A DNA stretch of 64,000 nt from Pontederia crassipes (lineage: Eukaryota; Streptophyta; Magnoliopsida; Commelinales; Pontederiaceae). The position numbers were made by a program, and so were the translations under genes. Positions 25,301 through 33,890 of the stretch are shown here, piece by piece (position 1 is the first letter of the stretch; the number at the start of each line of letters is the position of its first letter). A model generated the notes under the pieces. That model saw only the letters and a list, made by a program, of their open reading frames with translations. It ran no database searches and was not told the origin of the DNA. The stretch spans positions 75,800,077 to 75,864,076 of the forward strand of contig CM060194.1 in assembly GCA_030549335.1 (NCBI GenBank), written 5' to 3'.

Positions 25301-28300
25301 TCTCAAATGAAATTGCATATTCAACCATATGAATTGATGTGTGGAAATTAAAAAATGTCCTTATATTATAATGGCATACAAGAATTAATTATAAATTATT
25401 AAGTATCTTTGTTATACATACATAGAATTTAATATTCCTATGAGCCCACTTATTTTTTGAAGGCATACTGAAGAAATCTTAGGTCAAAAACTTTTTGAGG
25501 GTAAAGCAATTAGTAACCAATGACGTCCCACTATGCTACCCGACCTTTATTGCAGATAGACTTAAGGGGTCCTACCCATAAAACATCAATTAAGTTAGAC
25601 CTCCATTACATATAGCTTAATAGCTACAACAAGACGCAATAGTATGGGTAAAGTTTTTTATTATTAGAGGTGTGTGTATCCAATTTAATTCTTTCATATA
25701 AAAAAAAACAATTTGTTCCTTGTATATCCTTTTTGTTTTACATTTGAACCGGAGACATGGCCACCTCTCTCTTTCTTCTTCAAGAACAATTGATCATGTT
25801 TTGTTTGAAACCATTTTTTTAATTTTCTACCTTTTTTGCATTTGAAATCCTTATATTTAAATGTTGTTCTCCTATATAATAAAGGTACGTACATATATAT
25901 TTTTATTAAAATATACTTCACAGATGACCAAAAAAGCACTCATGAAAGTTTCAAGTGTCTGACCTAGCAGAAGCATGTGGCTACAGATGCCTTTTGGAAC
26001 AACACGAATGAAATGACAAGGGTCATTGACAACCGCAATCGAAACATCATTAGACACATGTTGTTCTACCTCTCCTTATTGTTTCCTCTATAGCTGCAAC
26101 TGATGATGACACTAATGAATCCTTGCTTCGTGGTATCACTAGTCTTTGAGATTAAAAATTGATGGGGCTTTAGTTTGTGTAAGAAAAAAAGGTGACCTTC
26201 ATCAATTTCATCTTTATTGTAGTTCGATATCATAGGGGTTTTAACACCATGGGTTTTTTATATCTACATTCTAGATATGGTCTAATTAGAATGCCTACTG
26301 AAAATAAGTGTTTAATATGATTATTCTTTAAGCTTAAGGATTATTTTAGTGTATCATTGCAAGTTAGTCACAATAATACAATTTATCTACTTGGCGTCAT
26401 CAACAATTTTTATCTTTCAGGTGGAAAATCAAATTACATGGTTTGTATTCGTAGAATGTTATATTTGTATACTTATGAAGCGAAAACTTGCATAAAGTTA
26501 GAAGTCACGAAAGATAACACTTGAAGGCAGGATTTTCAGATACCTTCCCCTAGAATCAAATTGAATCGTTAATATGAAAATCAAGATCTCTAAATCAATA
26601 TGATTAATACATATAATTTATTATGTCAATTTGGCTAGAACACCATAGAGATATAAAACAACACTCTACAATTGCTAGATTTAAGTGCCAACTATGCTAG
26701 ACACAGATGTCACCCTAAATGATTTTGAAATTTCGAATTTTTACATGAAACCTAGAAATCTTAGACTTGGATTCATAAGTACATAGTGACTTTAATATCA
26801 CATCAACTGTGACATTCTATTCTAATTGATCTACAATACGTCTATTCATCCTTAATTATGACATGTTTAACATGAAATAGTTCTTTTACTTTGCTAGACA
26901 ATGAATCTTCAAGATATGCATGGGATGAATGAATATTTGGATCTCTTATTCTTCACATACAAATATAAACGATCAACTATAACGAGAATAGTGATCACAT
27001 CATTTCATGTTGTAGATAAGAGCTAAATTATATGTAATTGGAAAATAAACTTATGTGCAGTACTAGCATGTATTTTTACCTATATGAGAATGAAGAGATT
27101 TCATATTCAATGAAATTATGGCGTTCGTTATTTTATAGTTGTCTTTTTTTGCATATTAGTTAAGGTCATGTCAAGCTAGGAAATAATAGTATTTCGACAC
27201 ACAAGCATGTTTGAATAAGACAAAACAACAGTAATTATGCCTTCTAACAAATTATGTTGTCCGGATCATGAATTTCTTTATTATTATATTAAACATAGAA
27301 TCAATAAAGTGAAGTTAAACTATTACGAATTATTAAACTGAGGATATATATGTCAAGTCCCTGCTGATCTATAATACTTCATCACAAACTTTAAAGTGAA
27401 TGAAAGAGAAAGAAATATGAAAAAAAAAAACTATTGATAACATAGATCTGTCAACCACGCAAGTGTTTAAAGGGATATGTGTATCTAATGTGAACTGAGA
27501 ATTACAACAGAACGGCACACATCTATACGTCAAGCACAAATATATCTTAGGAGTCCATAACTTACTAATATGTGACGGTTGTTCATTGATCAAAATGACG
27601 CCCTCACGTTATCTTGTAGAACTAGGGTAATCTCATGACAAGCTACGGACCTAGCTACAAGATGACACCCCGATACATATATGGTATGTTTTGTAGTTTA
27701 ATTTACTTGTTTCATATATATAAGGTGAGAACTGAAGCAGCATAATGCAAAATATATAGGTTGCATGTGTTTGATTTCATACATGATGGAAAAAAGAAGG
27801 CTCTCATCTTTTTTTGTAATATATATGTTCAATATTTCATTAAACTTAATAAAGTAGCTTAAACATTTCAATCTACGCACGAAGACAATGTGCTCAAAAG
27901 TAAATATAATCATATATATATATATATATATATATAAATATATACATCTCAAACACAAACATTGGCAGAGATGGCAAGTCTTTAACTTAAATTCAGGGCG
28001 TGGTATTAACTTAAATTCATTCTTATGACTGGTGAAGACACGTGAGACATCTATTTCACGGTGTCTGAAAACACATTAATTTGGCAGCCAAGTTTAAAAA
28101 CACGGAATTCATTTTCTTCAGACCTTCAATTGACTATTCATTTTTTTCTTCATTAATTACATCACTATTCAGATTTTATTTCACTATAGGCAATGAAATT
28201 ATGTTGGCGATTCGAGTTCCTTTCTAGTGGAACAAATAAAGGCTAATGAAAGTGTGAAATAATATTTTGAACTCAGAGAAAGCCCACTTTGCGTTTTCAA

Positions 28301-29446
28301 AGTCTTAAATGTCATAATTAAAATAGGCCTACTATTTTGCGTTCAAAAATTAATACTGTTTTGCATTCACTTTTTCGTTAAATATATATATCTAGCTAAA
28401 AAAACTGAAAATTCAAATACTTACGTACCAAGTGCTTAATTTGACTGATGTTTCTAGCTTTCCCTATATTTCATCTGTCTTCGTTAATTGTTCTAATTTC
28501 TTATGTCTAAATTTCTTCAGTTTCAGGAGCATGCACGTACGAGGGATGGCTACACATAACTGTGGCACGCTCATAAACATATATCTATATATGCAGAGGT
28601 AACTACTTGGTGCTGTTTATTTCTTTCAGCAGTGAAATAGTCTCCTTGGCTTGTCATCGTACATATGTATATGGCACAAAACCATTTCCTATTGGATAGA
28701 TAGAAACGAACCACTACAACTAAACATTACAAAGGAGAACATGCACAAGAGTACAGTTTTATGTACCCTATTTCAAGTAAAGTAACTTCCACATTTTCTT
28801 CAAGGAAGACAATAAAGGACGTCAATAACCACTGATGTGAAGCCGACGGGTGACAAAATTCTGAGCTTTTTGAGCCAAAACATGGAGACTTGTTTGAAAT
28901 AGGAAGCCAAGTATATGGAAACAAGAGAGATGAGAGAAGATCGATGACATATGTATATGTACGGGTGATAACTGTACCACGGCATAGGCATCTGAATATG
29001 AGATCTATCGGTCGTTGACACATAGAATATTAGATGGAAATGCGTACGACGAAAAGTTGTCGAGAAATTAAAAGAAAACAAGTGAGAAGGAACTAAGAGG
29101 GATTTCAAAGCGTTAATCAGTAATTTATTAATTCGACTCCATGTTCTAAAAATATAGATAGAGAGGAAAGAGATCAGGAGCATTTTTTAAGGCCGAAAGC
29201 GCAGAACAAAAGCAAGGAAAACTAAGGAATAATTACAGCTTCGATTGTATGCGTGGTCACTCACCTCGAGCTGGCGAATTCGTAGAGCTTCCCACGGGGG
29301 GAGAAGATGATGAGCGCGACCTCGGCGTCGCACAGCACGGAGAGCTCGAAGGCCTTCTTGAGCAGCCCTCCCCGCCTCTTCGAGAAGGTCACCTGCCGGC
29401 TCGTCGCGTTCTCTATCCTCTTCAGCTCCGTCTTCCCTCTCACCAT
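7371..29446 (-). CDS. SOC1-like: SOC1/TM3-clade MIKC MADS-box transcription factor
   Basis: Seven minus-strand exons: 29265-29446 (182 nt), 8443-8521 (79), 8135-8196 (62), 7930-8029 (100), 7809-7850 (42), 7668-7709 (42) and 7371-7508. They join in frame to 215 codons (214 aa). Their sizes match the classic MIKC pattern. Residues 1-60 are the MADS domain ([33 protein letters not shown]), which binds CArG boxes as a dimer. Residues 61-87 are the intervening region, and about 88-169 the K domain (coiled coil). The C-terminus has [13 protein letters not shown] (about 195-207), the SOC1 motif of the TM3/AGL20 clade, equivalent to OsMADS50/56. Clade members promote flowering (known for the family). 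Odd points: Gly at residue 26, where these proteins usually have Asn, and a 20.7 kb first intron. Confidence 0.93.
11390..12100 (+). repeat. Diverged intron repeat, unit A
   Basis: AT-rich unit sharing ordered landmarks with 12470-13350 and 17430-18010: a GATTGGTT/GTTGGTTC word, ATCAATATATTA, GCATGATTCGACTATCAT (11517-11534), then CTTTTACATCATTAAG.TTTCAA and ATTGTGACAT-type words, and a trailing CATTGCATATTC. No terminal repeats, target duplication or reading frame could be set. The type of element is unknown. Confidence 0.5.
12354..12448 (+). mobile_element. Short Au-type SINE copy in the MADS intron
   Basis: Starts GTTACTAATAGAGCGGAATGG and ends in a (TTG)n tail with one TTA interruption. 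It is antisense to the MADS gene. The first 20 bases equal those of the short copy at 6571-6654, so the two share a 5' boundary and not a random truncation. A clear target duplication could not be found, which may reflect age. Confidence 0.8.
12470..13350 (+). repeat. Diverged intron repeat, unit B
   Basis: Shares GACTAGGATT, GGTTCATC, AATCCATCTTAAAATT (12561-12576), GCATGATTCAATTATCAT (12594-12611) and a later TTGACAATTTCGCAAT block with unit C at 17.4-18.0 kb, and the same order of landmarks with unit A. It contains a perfect 22 bp hairpin at 13021-13076 that the other units lack. Confidence 0.55.
13021..13076. repeat. Perfect 22 bp inverted repeat
   Basis: Arms 13021-13042 and 13055-13076 are exact reverse complements (TAAAGGATTGAATATGCAAT.. 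and its partner), with a 12 base spacer TCCATTACACTT. It sits in repeat unit B. Only the right arm has relatives in the other units (CATTGCATATTC, AATTGCATATTC), so the left arm appears to be a local inverted duplication. Confidence 0.9.
14674..14861 (+). mobile_element. Au-type SINE, full length, MADS intron
   Basis: Begins with AACTCCGCCTATATTTTATA just inside the left repeat and ends with a (TTG)n tail. The target duplication TTGATTCATTTTGATACATA occurs at 14653-14672 and 14862-14881, an essentially perfect 20 bp repeat. It contains the same blocks as the other long copies and is antisense to the MADS gene. The near-perfect duplication indicates a fairly recent insertion. Confidence 0.9.
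15150..16750 (+). pseudogene. Ty1/copia pol remnant in the MADS intron
   Basis: Several stop- and frameshift-interrupted segments match copia polyprotein regions. Near 15720-15840 the frame reads [17 protein letters not shown] then EETYM, the usual reverse transcriptase context around QLDVKTAFL. Near 16060-16110 comes a [15 protein letters not shown] segment. Near 16495-16620 comes [12 protein letters not shown] followed, after a frame change, by [14 protein letters not shown], the RNase H end. No LTRs were recognised. It is dead, and antisense to the host gene. Confidence 0.75.
17430..18010 (+). repeat. Diverged intron repeat, unit C, split by a SINE
   Basis: Shares GACTAGGATT, GGTTCATC, AATCCATCTTAAAATT (17531-17546), GCATGATTCAACCATCAT (17564-17581) and TTGTCAATCTCGCAATCT with unit B. 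The SINE at 17627-17830 is inserted inside it, so the repeat is older than that insertion. Homology may extend left to about 17230, where a GGAAGTTGTAAATG word also recurs near the end of unit B. Confidence 0.55.
17627..17830 (+). mobile_element. Au-type SINE, full length, MADS intron
   Basis: Long form beginning AACTCCGCCTATATTTTATA and ending with an unusually long (TTG)n tail containing one TCG interruption. GCATGTAATTACTTAAT is present at 17610-17626 and 17831-17847, a perfect 17 bp target duplication. It is antisense to the MADS gene. The tail, read on the opposite strand, makes a glutamine run that is not a real protein. Confidence 0.92.
20230..20560 (+). repeat. Imperfect direct repeats in the MADS intron
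   Basis: Two related blocks, starting near 20236 (TTGATCATAATGGAAATCACC) and 20430 (TTGATCACGATGGGAGCTACC), are each followed by TCTAGAATTCAAT-like words and then by GAGATAGGAT and GAACTAAGT-like words. A third partial unit lies near 20325-20370 (GAAATCGTGATGGAAGTCAC). The period is about 100-200 bp and diverged. Confidence 0.5.
21620..21945 (+). repeat. Degenerate CGGCCCGG motif array
   Basis: About nine versions of a CYCGGCCCGR motif (for example at 21625-21634 and 21645-21654, then near 21714, 21731, 21785, 21805, 21857, 21905 and 21933) occur in some 320 bases, spaced irregularly at 20-50 bases. Many sit after TGAAC or TATGAAC. This is a GC-rich island within an AT-rich intron. No reading frame or known element was recognised. 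Confidence 0.6.
22670..23056 (+). mobile_element. Possible LTR-retroelement fragment
   Basis: The composition differs from the surrounding intron. The end reads TCTTCGCCACATGGCGGAGGCC then TTTTGGGACGTTA, and upstream are a CTTCCGCTTTCATCC block and GACCGAGTCTTGGTC. Comparable trailing sequence is common at the 3' ends of plant LTR elements (family memory, not checked). No TG..CA ends, tract or coding region was seen. Confidence 0.25.
23837..24018 (-). mobile_element. Au-type SINE, full length, MADS intron
   Basis: Minus-orientation long copy, hence in the same orientation as the MADS gene. It reads from AACTCCGCCTATGTTTTATA on the minus strand to a short ACAACAACACC-type tail on the plus strand. 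Flanks TATGAAAGTGTTGAAAT (23820-23836) and TATGAAAGTCTTGAAAT (24019-24035) agree at 16 of 17 bases. It is more diverged than the other long copies. Confidence 0.88.
24880..25440 (+). repeat. Possible diverged intron repeat, unit D
   Basis: Shares a weaker series of words with unit A: TTTTTACATCATC, TAGATATGCTACTT, CAGTGTTATTGTGGGT, AAATTGCATATTCAA and, further on, TTATACATACATAGAAT against unit A's TTACATACATATAC. The order is the same, but divergence is high and the boundaries are open. Confidence 0.35.
27911..27937. repeat. AT dinucleotide microsatellite
   Basis: An uninterrupted (AT)n run of about 13 units lies near the 5' part of the MADS intron. Another longer (AT)n run lies at 58339-58374. 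Confidence 0.9.
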
Positions 29447-31068
29447 CTCGGGTTTATATATACAGTACTACTCCTTTCCTAATTAGTTGATTGACGAAGA
29501 ATCAATAATCAACATCCGCCGGCGAGAAATCAAGAAGAAGAGAAGGAAATGAAGCGGAGAGCAAGAAGTCGAATGACATCTCACCGGAGCCCGTCCTCCG
29601 ATCTCCGTTTCCGCGCTTCCTTCGCCCGCAGCAAGAATAAGAAAGGGGACTTTTTGCCTCCCAATCGGTCGTCTTTATTGAGGTTTATGGCCGTCCTCCT
29701 CCCTCATCCTTCAGCCTTCACCTCATTGGTCTCGGCCTTGTATAATGAAAGCGCAAGGTTTCGTGCGATTGGCTGACGAGACCAAGCAGACATATAATTA
29801 TAATAATGTCGAGAGAGGGCAGTAAAGGAAACAAAATAATAGTAAAAAAATCTATCTTCATTTGGGCAACCTGAAAAAAACAAGTCTTCTTTATTTAGAA
29901 ACTCGTGCATATTTAGCGCTTTCAGCTTTGTTGCAGGAAGGTAGTGGCGAAGGCACTCGGAGGAGACCAGTCCAATTAATGGAAAGGGACTATTTTTTTT
30001 CCCCCTTTTAGCTTATTAGTATACTATTAGGAGGGGGAGTAATTATTTCTTTTTTTCGCTAAAATTATTCGAAAAGTAAACAGGCGGAAAGGAGTGGGGG
30101 CCCACCATGATGCCAGTCGTCCTAGGTTGGCCTCCGTATGACAGAGCCGTCTTGATCTTGACACGTGGCGAACGGTGCAGCATCCCGATGGTCGCCCTCT
30201 TCCTACTGCGGGACGGCCGTCACGTGGGTAAAAAGAATTGGTGTACCGCCGTCGGTGGATTTGATTCCTGGCTTCACTATTTTTTATTTTTCCTTTTTTC
30301 GGGTTTGGGGAGTTATGGTTTCGCATATTTAATCGGAAAACTAAAAAGTAGATTGATTTAAGAGTTAGGCCATTTCGAGTTCAGATTCGGTGTTGTCGGA
30401 AGAGAGATTAGTGTTTAATTCCTGCTTTAATTATGAACGCTTTGTCTATTCTGGTTTAATTATGAATCTACGAACGTGTTTGAACGGTCGCAAAAAAAGC
30501 TAGTGGACTGGAGAATACAAGAAGGACAAAAATAAAGTGAGTAGGAAAATGAAATCGAAAATAAATGTGCAATCGCTGCAATAGAAAAAAAAAGTTTTCT
30601 TAGAAACCAAAACTTTAGTCTTCAAAACTTTAATTTTTAACTTTAATATTTTTTGAAATCAAAATAACTTGATCCTCGTATTTCCCGTGATCCGTAAAAG
30701 TTGGTCATTTAATTTTTTAATAGAATGATCTTTTAATTATCACAAATGAAATTTTAATTTTAAATGAATAAAAATTTGATACTACTATCACATTAGTATC
30801 TAATGCTTATGTTTTTAAGAATTAAATATTTAGTTTCTAAAAGATTAGTCTCTAAATCTTTATAGTGAATTTCATGAGTTTAGAAAAAGTGAAAACTAGA
30901 GAACATTTTATCTATAGAAAGAAAGTTAAGAATGATTTGAGATAAAGTGAATTAATGTATTATCACTAATGTTATCAAAAAAATTGACTCAAAGACAAGT
31001 AGGGAGTGGTTTCTTGTAAATTTATTGTCATCAAATTAAAAAAACTGTATTTATACTAATTCTTTTAG
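29447..31068 (-). promoter_or_regulatory. SOC1-like gene 5' untranslated region and upstream region
   Basis: Upstream of the MADS start codon the minus strand is a mixed-GC, CTTCTTC-rich leader to about 29650. Two G-boxes (CACGTG) lie at 30162-30167, in the context ACACGTGGC, and at 30221-30226. They are 59 bases apart, roughly 720-780 bases upstream of the ATG. G-boxes bind bHLH/bZIP factors, which is known biology; use here is inferred. A TATATATA run at 29455-29462 lies only about 10 bases from the ATG, too close to be its TATA box. The transcription start was not located. Confidence 0.4.
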
Positions 31069-31076
31069 GTTGCCTA

Positions 31077-31725
31077 CAGGGATGGCAATATCTTTGCCCT
31101 CTGCCGGCCCCGCGGAAAATTCTCGATCGGGGCTCCGAACTCGGAAAAAAATTTTCCCGCGGGGTCGGAGATGGGGAAATTATCCCCGAACCCTCTTTCG
31201 GAGATCGGGACGGGAACGTTGTATCCGTCCCGCTGGGCTCCGAATCCTCACACTCCAAAGAATAAGTGAGTGTACAAAAATAATCTCACATTGATAGTAG
31301 TAGCAAAGTGAGAGTGAATAGATAAGTATAAATGAAGGAGAAAATTTATTGGTCAATATTGAATGTTTATGGAGAAAGTTCATCTTTGAATAAATTCAAA
31401 TTTATAATAATATTTTTTATCAAATTATTTCTTAATAAAAAATTAATAAAAAAATTTGACTGAACCAAAAAATGCGATTCAACTAGATTTTTTTCGATTT
31501 TGACCAACTTTTTATCTGTTCGATTCGATTTAATTTGGTTCAAACTAGGGTCGAACCACGAAGTTCGGAGTCCCCGAGGGTCCTGAATCCCCGCAGGGAT
31601 TGGCGCGCAAGATAAAATTCTCCCCATACCGAAAATTCAGGTCGAAATCGAGAACGAGAGCCAACTGACGGGGTCGGAGCGGGGGAAGTGTCCTCCGCTC
31701 CGAACACGATGGGATGCCACTCCTA
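31077..31725. mobile_element. hAT-like non-autonomous element (649 bp)
   Basis: Ends CAGGGATGGCAAT (left) and TAGGAGTGGCATC (right, other strand) are a typical hAT-type terminal inverted repeat. The flush 8 bp flanks GTTGCCTA (31069-31076) and ATTGCCTA (31726-31733) agree at 7 positions. The two ends are GC-rich (GGGGTCGGAG, CCCCGAACCC and similar) and the centre AT-rich. No transposase is encoded. Confidence 0.7.
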
Positions 31726-33229
31726 ATTGCCTACACTTATCGTATAAAGATCTCAAGTCCATGCCTTGAAAGTTTTCTACCGGTTACCTCAATAGAATAT
31801 GGTTACTTATGTTAATTCTTTTGTTAATAACTTTTTGGTGGCTTTGGTTACACTTGTATTAAAAAGACAAATGTCTGGAAACTTATAGTCTATGTTTATC
31901 ATTATTTTTTAAGATAATATAATATTAATTGTTTTGACACATTAAAAAATGTTATAAATAATATTATTTTAGTAATTTATGTTCGATCTGGTTTAATCCA
32001 ATGGAATTGATCTCATCATGATCCATTTTTCGTACTATTTTTTTATTATAAATGAAGGTCCAATGATCTAATATAAAAAAATAATTTTAAAAGTAAATAA
32101 ACATGTAACTTTAATAACATTTAAACTCATATCTCTTATTTTAAGAGTCATGCAGGGTAACAATTTAATCCATACATTATTAATGCTCTACAACAACAAC
32201 GATTAGACATTATATATATAAGTAATAAATATTGAAAATGATATACCCACATAAACAACTAGTTTTATATATACTTATATACATCATACATATTTATCGA
32301 GTGCAATATGCAGTACTTTTTGTTGTTAATGAATATTAAAAAAAAGTTTTCTTTTCAAAAGTTGTCGCGTGAAAAATTAAATTTTAATTGGAGAGATCTA
32401 ATAAAATTAAAAAAATAAAAATAAATAACTATTTCAATCCGAAATAAAGTTTCATTTATTGATTTTTTTTCCGGTAATGTCATTTGTGGCTTTAAAGTTC
32501 TCGATATTTCGTTACTATAATTTCGCCGCCACTTCCACGTTGCCCATCAAATATAATCTGTAATGGAATCATGTAAATTGAGTTTCTTTTGAAATAATAA
32601 GTAAATTATTTGGTAATAGAACATAAATGTAAAATACAAACTCGCCTATTTCGTTAATTTTTTTATTCACACACTAAGGAGAAGTTCTTATCTGCATATA
32701 TGGTCACATGAGTTAGATAGAAAAGATAGCAATAATTCTATTAGAATTTTTGTACGAGAGAAATTATGCGTCGTAAGAAAATTCGATAAGTTTAAAACGA
32801 TGATGAAAAAATAAAAGAGGATTACAAGACAGATTACTTTCTGTGTGGACCTCTAGAGAGTTTATATAGTCACTCCTTTTTACAGACGATAAAAATTACA
32901 GACCAACTGAAACTTTGAATTAATTTTCAAAAATAAGACATCTATCTCGTGATAAGAAAATAAATCAATTCTGAATCACATGCAGAATATCTCTAAAATT
33001 TTCGTCCAGAAGACTTCGCTTTTCACACCTCTCGTAAGGGGATCCTCCTCTAAACCCTCCACAAGCTCATTGACCAGGCAACGAAACTCACGTAGTGCGA
33101 GAGCGCATTTCACTTTGTAATGTCTTAGGGTCTGAACAAATTTTTAGTTGAGGTAGGATTCAAGGCATTATTAATAAATTTTCATCTTGAATTGAATCAT
33201 CCAATCATATATCTAACATTCTTTGTCGT
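31726..33229. other. AT-rich intergenic DNA
   Basis: No gene or bounded element recognised. The rightmost part, about 32650-33229, may be LTR or untranslated sequence of the copia remnant that follows on the minus strand, since it begins directly past the conserved end of its polyprotein. No LTR ends could be identified. Confidence 0.35.
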
Positions 33230-33890
33230 CGTAAGTCTCAGCTTGAAATTACTGCTACCTATCAATATTTAGCAAGTTCAAACAATATTGAAACTTGCTA
33301 GTAGTAACCGACTTGTGAAGATGTTCGCTGAATTATCTGTGCCGATCTTCTTCACCTTGATCCTCTTCTAGTACGGTGAAATGATACCTGACGTCGATTG
33401 TTTGGTTCTTTCATGATGTACTTGATCCTTGGTTAATACATTATAGCCTGATGTTATTGTAGTCTAAAATATTCGACATGGCATTTTAACCAGATGTTTT
33501 TCTTAGCAGCTTCTATCAATGCCATGTACTTTGCCTCTGTGGTAGATAATATAATTGATGACTGAAGTATGACTTTCCAACTGATAACAGAATTGTCAAT
33601 AGTAAAAATATAACATGCCATAGATCTTCTCTCATTAGCATCAACAACATAATTTGAGTCTGAATAACTTGCAACCAAATAGTCTTTACCACTTATGTAG
33701 ATGAGGTTAATGTTAAACGTTCCTCTCAGATATTAGAAGATATGCTTTACTGTCTGCTAATGCTCCTTCCCTGAATTCTTCATGAATCTGCTAACCATAG
33801 TAATACATGCACAATATTAAGTCTTGTACATACTATAGCATACATCAAGCTTGAAACTCGAGACGTGTACTCTTTTTCTTCATCAAACAT
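33230..33890 (-). pseudogene. Ty1/copia RNase H region remnant
   Basis: The minus strand reads, in order, a SRFM.NSGKEH..TVK.I..YLRGT segment, then YSDSNYVVDANERRSMACYI, LQSSIILSTTEAKYMALIEA, WLKCHVEYF, TIDVRYHF and KSVTTSKFQYCLNLLNIDR. These are the end of reverse transcriptase, RNase H and the C-terminus of a Tork/Tnt1-like copia polyprotein. Stops and frameshifts interrupt it. Upstream sequence at 33900-34040 is a GAGAGGGAGAGA-type low-complexity run. Confidence 0.8.

Larger units (their letters stand above)
8522..29264 (-). other. Giant first intron of the SOC1-like gene (20.7 kb)
   Basis: Bounded by GTGAGT after exon 1 (29264 downward) and a TTAG acceptor before exon 2 (8522). It makes up about 94% of the gene span. 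Apart from the elements listed separately it is AT-rich and I see no other gene. It contains four SINEs (12354, 14674, 17627, 23837), a copia remnant (15.2-16.75 kb), three or four copies of a diverged ~1 kb AT-rich repeat, a GC-rich motif array at 21.6-21.95 kb and an AT microsatellite near 27.9 kb. Stretches 8.6-11.3, 18.1-20.2 and 25.5-29.2 kb show nothing I can name. Long regulatory first introns are known in MADS genes, but no specific control element is identifiable here. Confidence 0.85.

Noticed and set aside
29453..29464. TATA box of the SOC1-like gene
   Set aside because: It is about 10 bases upstream of the ATG, and a CT-rich leader continues beyond it, so it is most likely inside the 5' untranslated region.
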